Source: an uncultured Caulobacter sp.
GTDB taxonomy: Bacteria > Pseudomonadota > Alphaproteobacteria > Caulobacterales > Caulobacteraceae
Assembly: GCA_936942565.1 (NCBI GenBank)
Contig: CAKZJK010000098.1
Location: 1 to 32,799, forward strand
Reading direction: 5' to 3'
Length of the DNA stretch: 32,799 nucleotides
In this document: piece by piece, positions 31,952 through 32,799 of the stretch
Layout: each line of letters begins with the position of its first letter
Numbering within the stretch: position 1 is the stretch's first letter
Made by a program: the position numbers and the translations under genes
The notes under the pieces: model-generated
The model's database searches: none
What the model was told of the DNA's origin: nothing
What the model saw: only the letters and a program-made list of their open reading frames with translations

Positions 31952-32644
31952 ATGGCAAGAAGCACCGCCGCCAAGACCACCGTGGCCAAGACCGACGCGC
32001 CCGCGCTCGACACCAAGTCGCGCCCCTCGCGCCGGCGCGGCAAGGACACGTTCGAGGTCATCCTGACCACCGCCGGCGAACTGCTGGCCGAGGTGGGCTT
32101 CGAGCGTCTGACGACCAACCTGGTATGCGAGCGCGCGGGCCTGACGCCGCCGGCCCTCTACCGCTACTTCCCCAACAAGTACGCCCTGCTCAAGGAACTG
32201 GCCCATCGGCTGATGGACGCCCAGGACAAGGTGGTGCTGGCGTGGCTCGAGGCCGGCGGGACGAAATCCTCGACACTCGAAGAGTCGGTCGCCAAGAACC
32301 GTGACCTGCAAAAGCAGATCAACGCCATTACCCGCGACTTCCCGGGCGGCGACTGGATCCTGCGGGCGCTGCGGGCGCTACCCATGCTGCAAGAGGTGCG
32401 CACCACTTCGCGCGACATGGTCGCCCAAACGCTGTTCGAGATCCTGAAGGCCGAGAATCCCAACGCCAGCGAGGACCGCCTGCGCACGGCCACACGGCTG
32501 ACGACGCAAATGATGTACGCCGCCACCGAAATGGTCCTGGAAGAGCCGGACCAGGACGAGGACAAGATCAACGAGGAGATCTGCTGGATGGTGGCCCTGT
32601 ACTACCAGCACCTCACGCGGGCGACTTCGGCCGCAACAGACTGA
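31952..32644 (+). CDS. TetR-family transcriptional regulator
   Basis: 230-residue regulator. A basic N-terminal tail (about 1-31) precedes a TetR HTH at about 32-80 (FEVILTTAGELLAEVGFERLTT, VCERAGLTPPALYRYFPNKYALL). The C-terminal part is all-helical and would bind an effector; no effector class is evident. The ATG has AGGA 5 bases upstream and lies 43 bases after the receptor stop, so the two genes are likely co-transcribed and the regulator may repress the receptor and the convergent transporter. Its 3' end overlaps the convergent transporter gene by 32 bases. Confidence 0.92.
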   Translation: MARSTAAKTTVAKTDAPALDTKSRPSRRRGKDTFEVILTTAGELLAEVGFERLTTNLVCERAGLTPPALYRYFPNKYALLKELAHRLMDAQDKVVLAWLEAGGTKSSTLEESVAKNRDLQKQINAITRDFPGGDWILRALRALPMLQEVRTTSRDMVAQTLFEILKAENPNASEDRLRTATRLTTQMMYAATEMVLEEPDQDEDKINEEICWMVALYYQHLTRATSAATD

Positions 32645-32799
32645 TCAGGCCCAACGCCAGCGCCAGACAGGCGGCCGACAGGATCAGGGCGCGCCTGACC
32701 GGCCCCTCGCCCACCACCAACGACGCCGCGAGAGGCCCCGCGCTGCTGCCCAAGAGCTGAGCCGCGCCGAGTTGCATCGAAGCGCGGCGGGGCGGGTCG
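32613..32799 (-). CDS. Probable MFS transporter, C-terminal fragment cut by window edge
   Basis: Not in the ORF track because its start is outside the window. The minus strand is open from the window edge to a TGA at 32613-32615, giving 61 residues. It contains a GSSAGPLAASLVVGEG segment and a final hydrophobic helix, ALILSAACLALALGLISLL, ending LRPKSPA. The Gly/Ala-rich GP-containing helix plus last helix and short basic tail resemble the end of a 12-helix major facilitator permease. It is convergent with the TetR gene, overlapping it by 32 bases. A non-MFS membrane protein is possible. Confidence 0.5.
   Translation of the reverse strand, partial: DPPRRASMQLGAAQLLGSSAGPLAASLVVGEGPVRRALILSAACLALALGLISLLRPKSPA

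Overview
The window is a GC-rich stretch of an alphaproteobacterial chromosome, most likely Caulobacter or a close relative in the Caulobacterales. The evidence is the very high GC content with long antisense shadow ORFs, the density of TonB-dependent receptors (TBDRs; six, one cut by the window edge and one frameshifted), TBDRs of the Xanthomonas/Caulobacter type, two FecI/FecR pairs, and a FixL/FixJ-like two-component pair. I see no rRNA, tRNA, CRISPR array or insertion sequence.

Layout. (1) 1-6.6 kb: a 5'-truncated TBDR, an ECF sigma factor, a FecR anti-sigma factor and a second TBDR that is a close paralogue of the first, closed by two hairpins. (2) 6.7-8.5 kb: an operon of two OsmC-family proteins and a pyridoxamine-phosphate-oxidase-like protein. 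(3) 8.5-14.5 kb: a cytoplasmic alpha/beta hydrolase, a TBDR, an isochorismatase-like (YcaC-type) hydrolase, a secreted paralogue of the alpha/beta hydrolase, and a winged-helix (OmpR/PhoB-type DNA-binding) regulator. (4) 14.9-20.6 kb: a soluble histidine kinase with GAF and five PAS domains, its FixJ-like response regulator, a Tat-exported proline-iminopeptidase-like hydrolase and a small AraC-type regulator. (5) 20.6-29.3 kb: two tandem paralogous TBDRs (the downstream one frameshifted, the upstream one with an STN signalling domain), a divergent FecI/FecR pair, an exported M20 amidohydrolase and a small HTH-like protein. (6) 29.6-32.8 kb: a TBDR, a TetR regulator and the C-terminal end of a probable MFS transporter.

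The most interesting non-gene signal is an array of 6-mers of the form CYTNAC, repeated at exactly 10-bp steps, usually three copies. It occurs in five promoter regions of regions 2-4: the OsmC operon, the cytoplasmic hydrolase, the YcaC-like hydrolase, the secreted hydrolase and the AraC gene. The helical phasing, the conserved orientation toward the gene and a -10-like element at a fixed distance in the two clearest cases suggest a local regulon. Its activator could be the winged-helix protein at 13.9-14.5 kb, whose fold class binds phased direct repeats, or the AraC-type protein, which carries the motif in its own promoter. The target genes (thiol peroxidases, an FMN-type protein and small-molecule hydrolases) would fit an electrophile or oxidant detoxification response, but that function is inference.

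Regions 1 and 5 share a plan: one sigma/anti-sigma pair next to two paralogous TBDRs. In region 5 the STN domain makes classical FecA-type surface signalling likely. In region 1 the complete TBDR has no visible STN domain, so the source of its signal is unclear.
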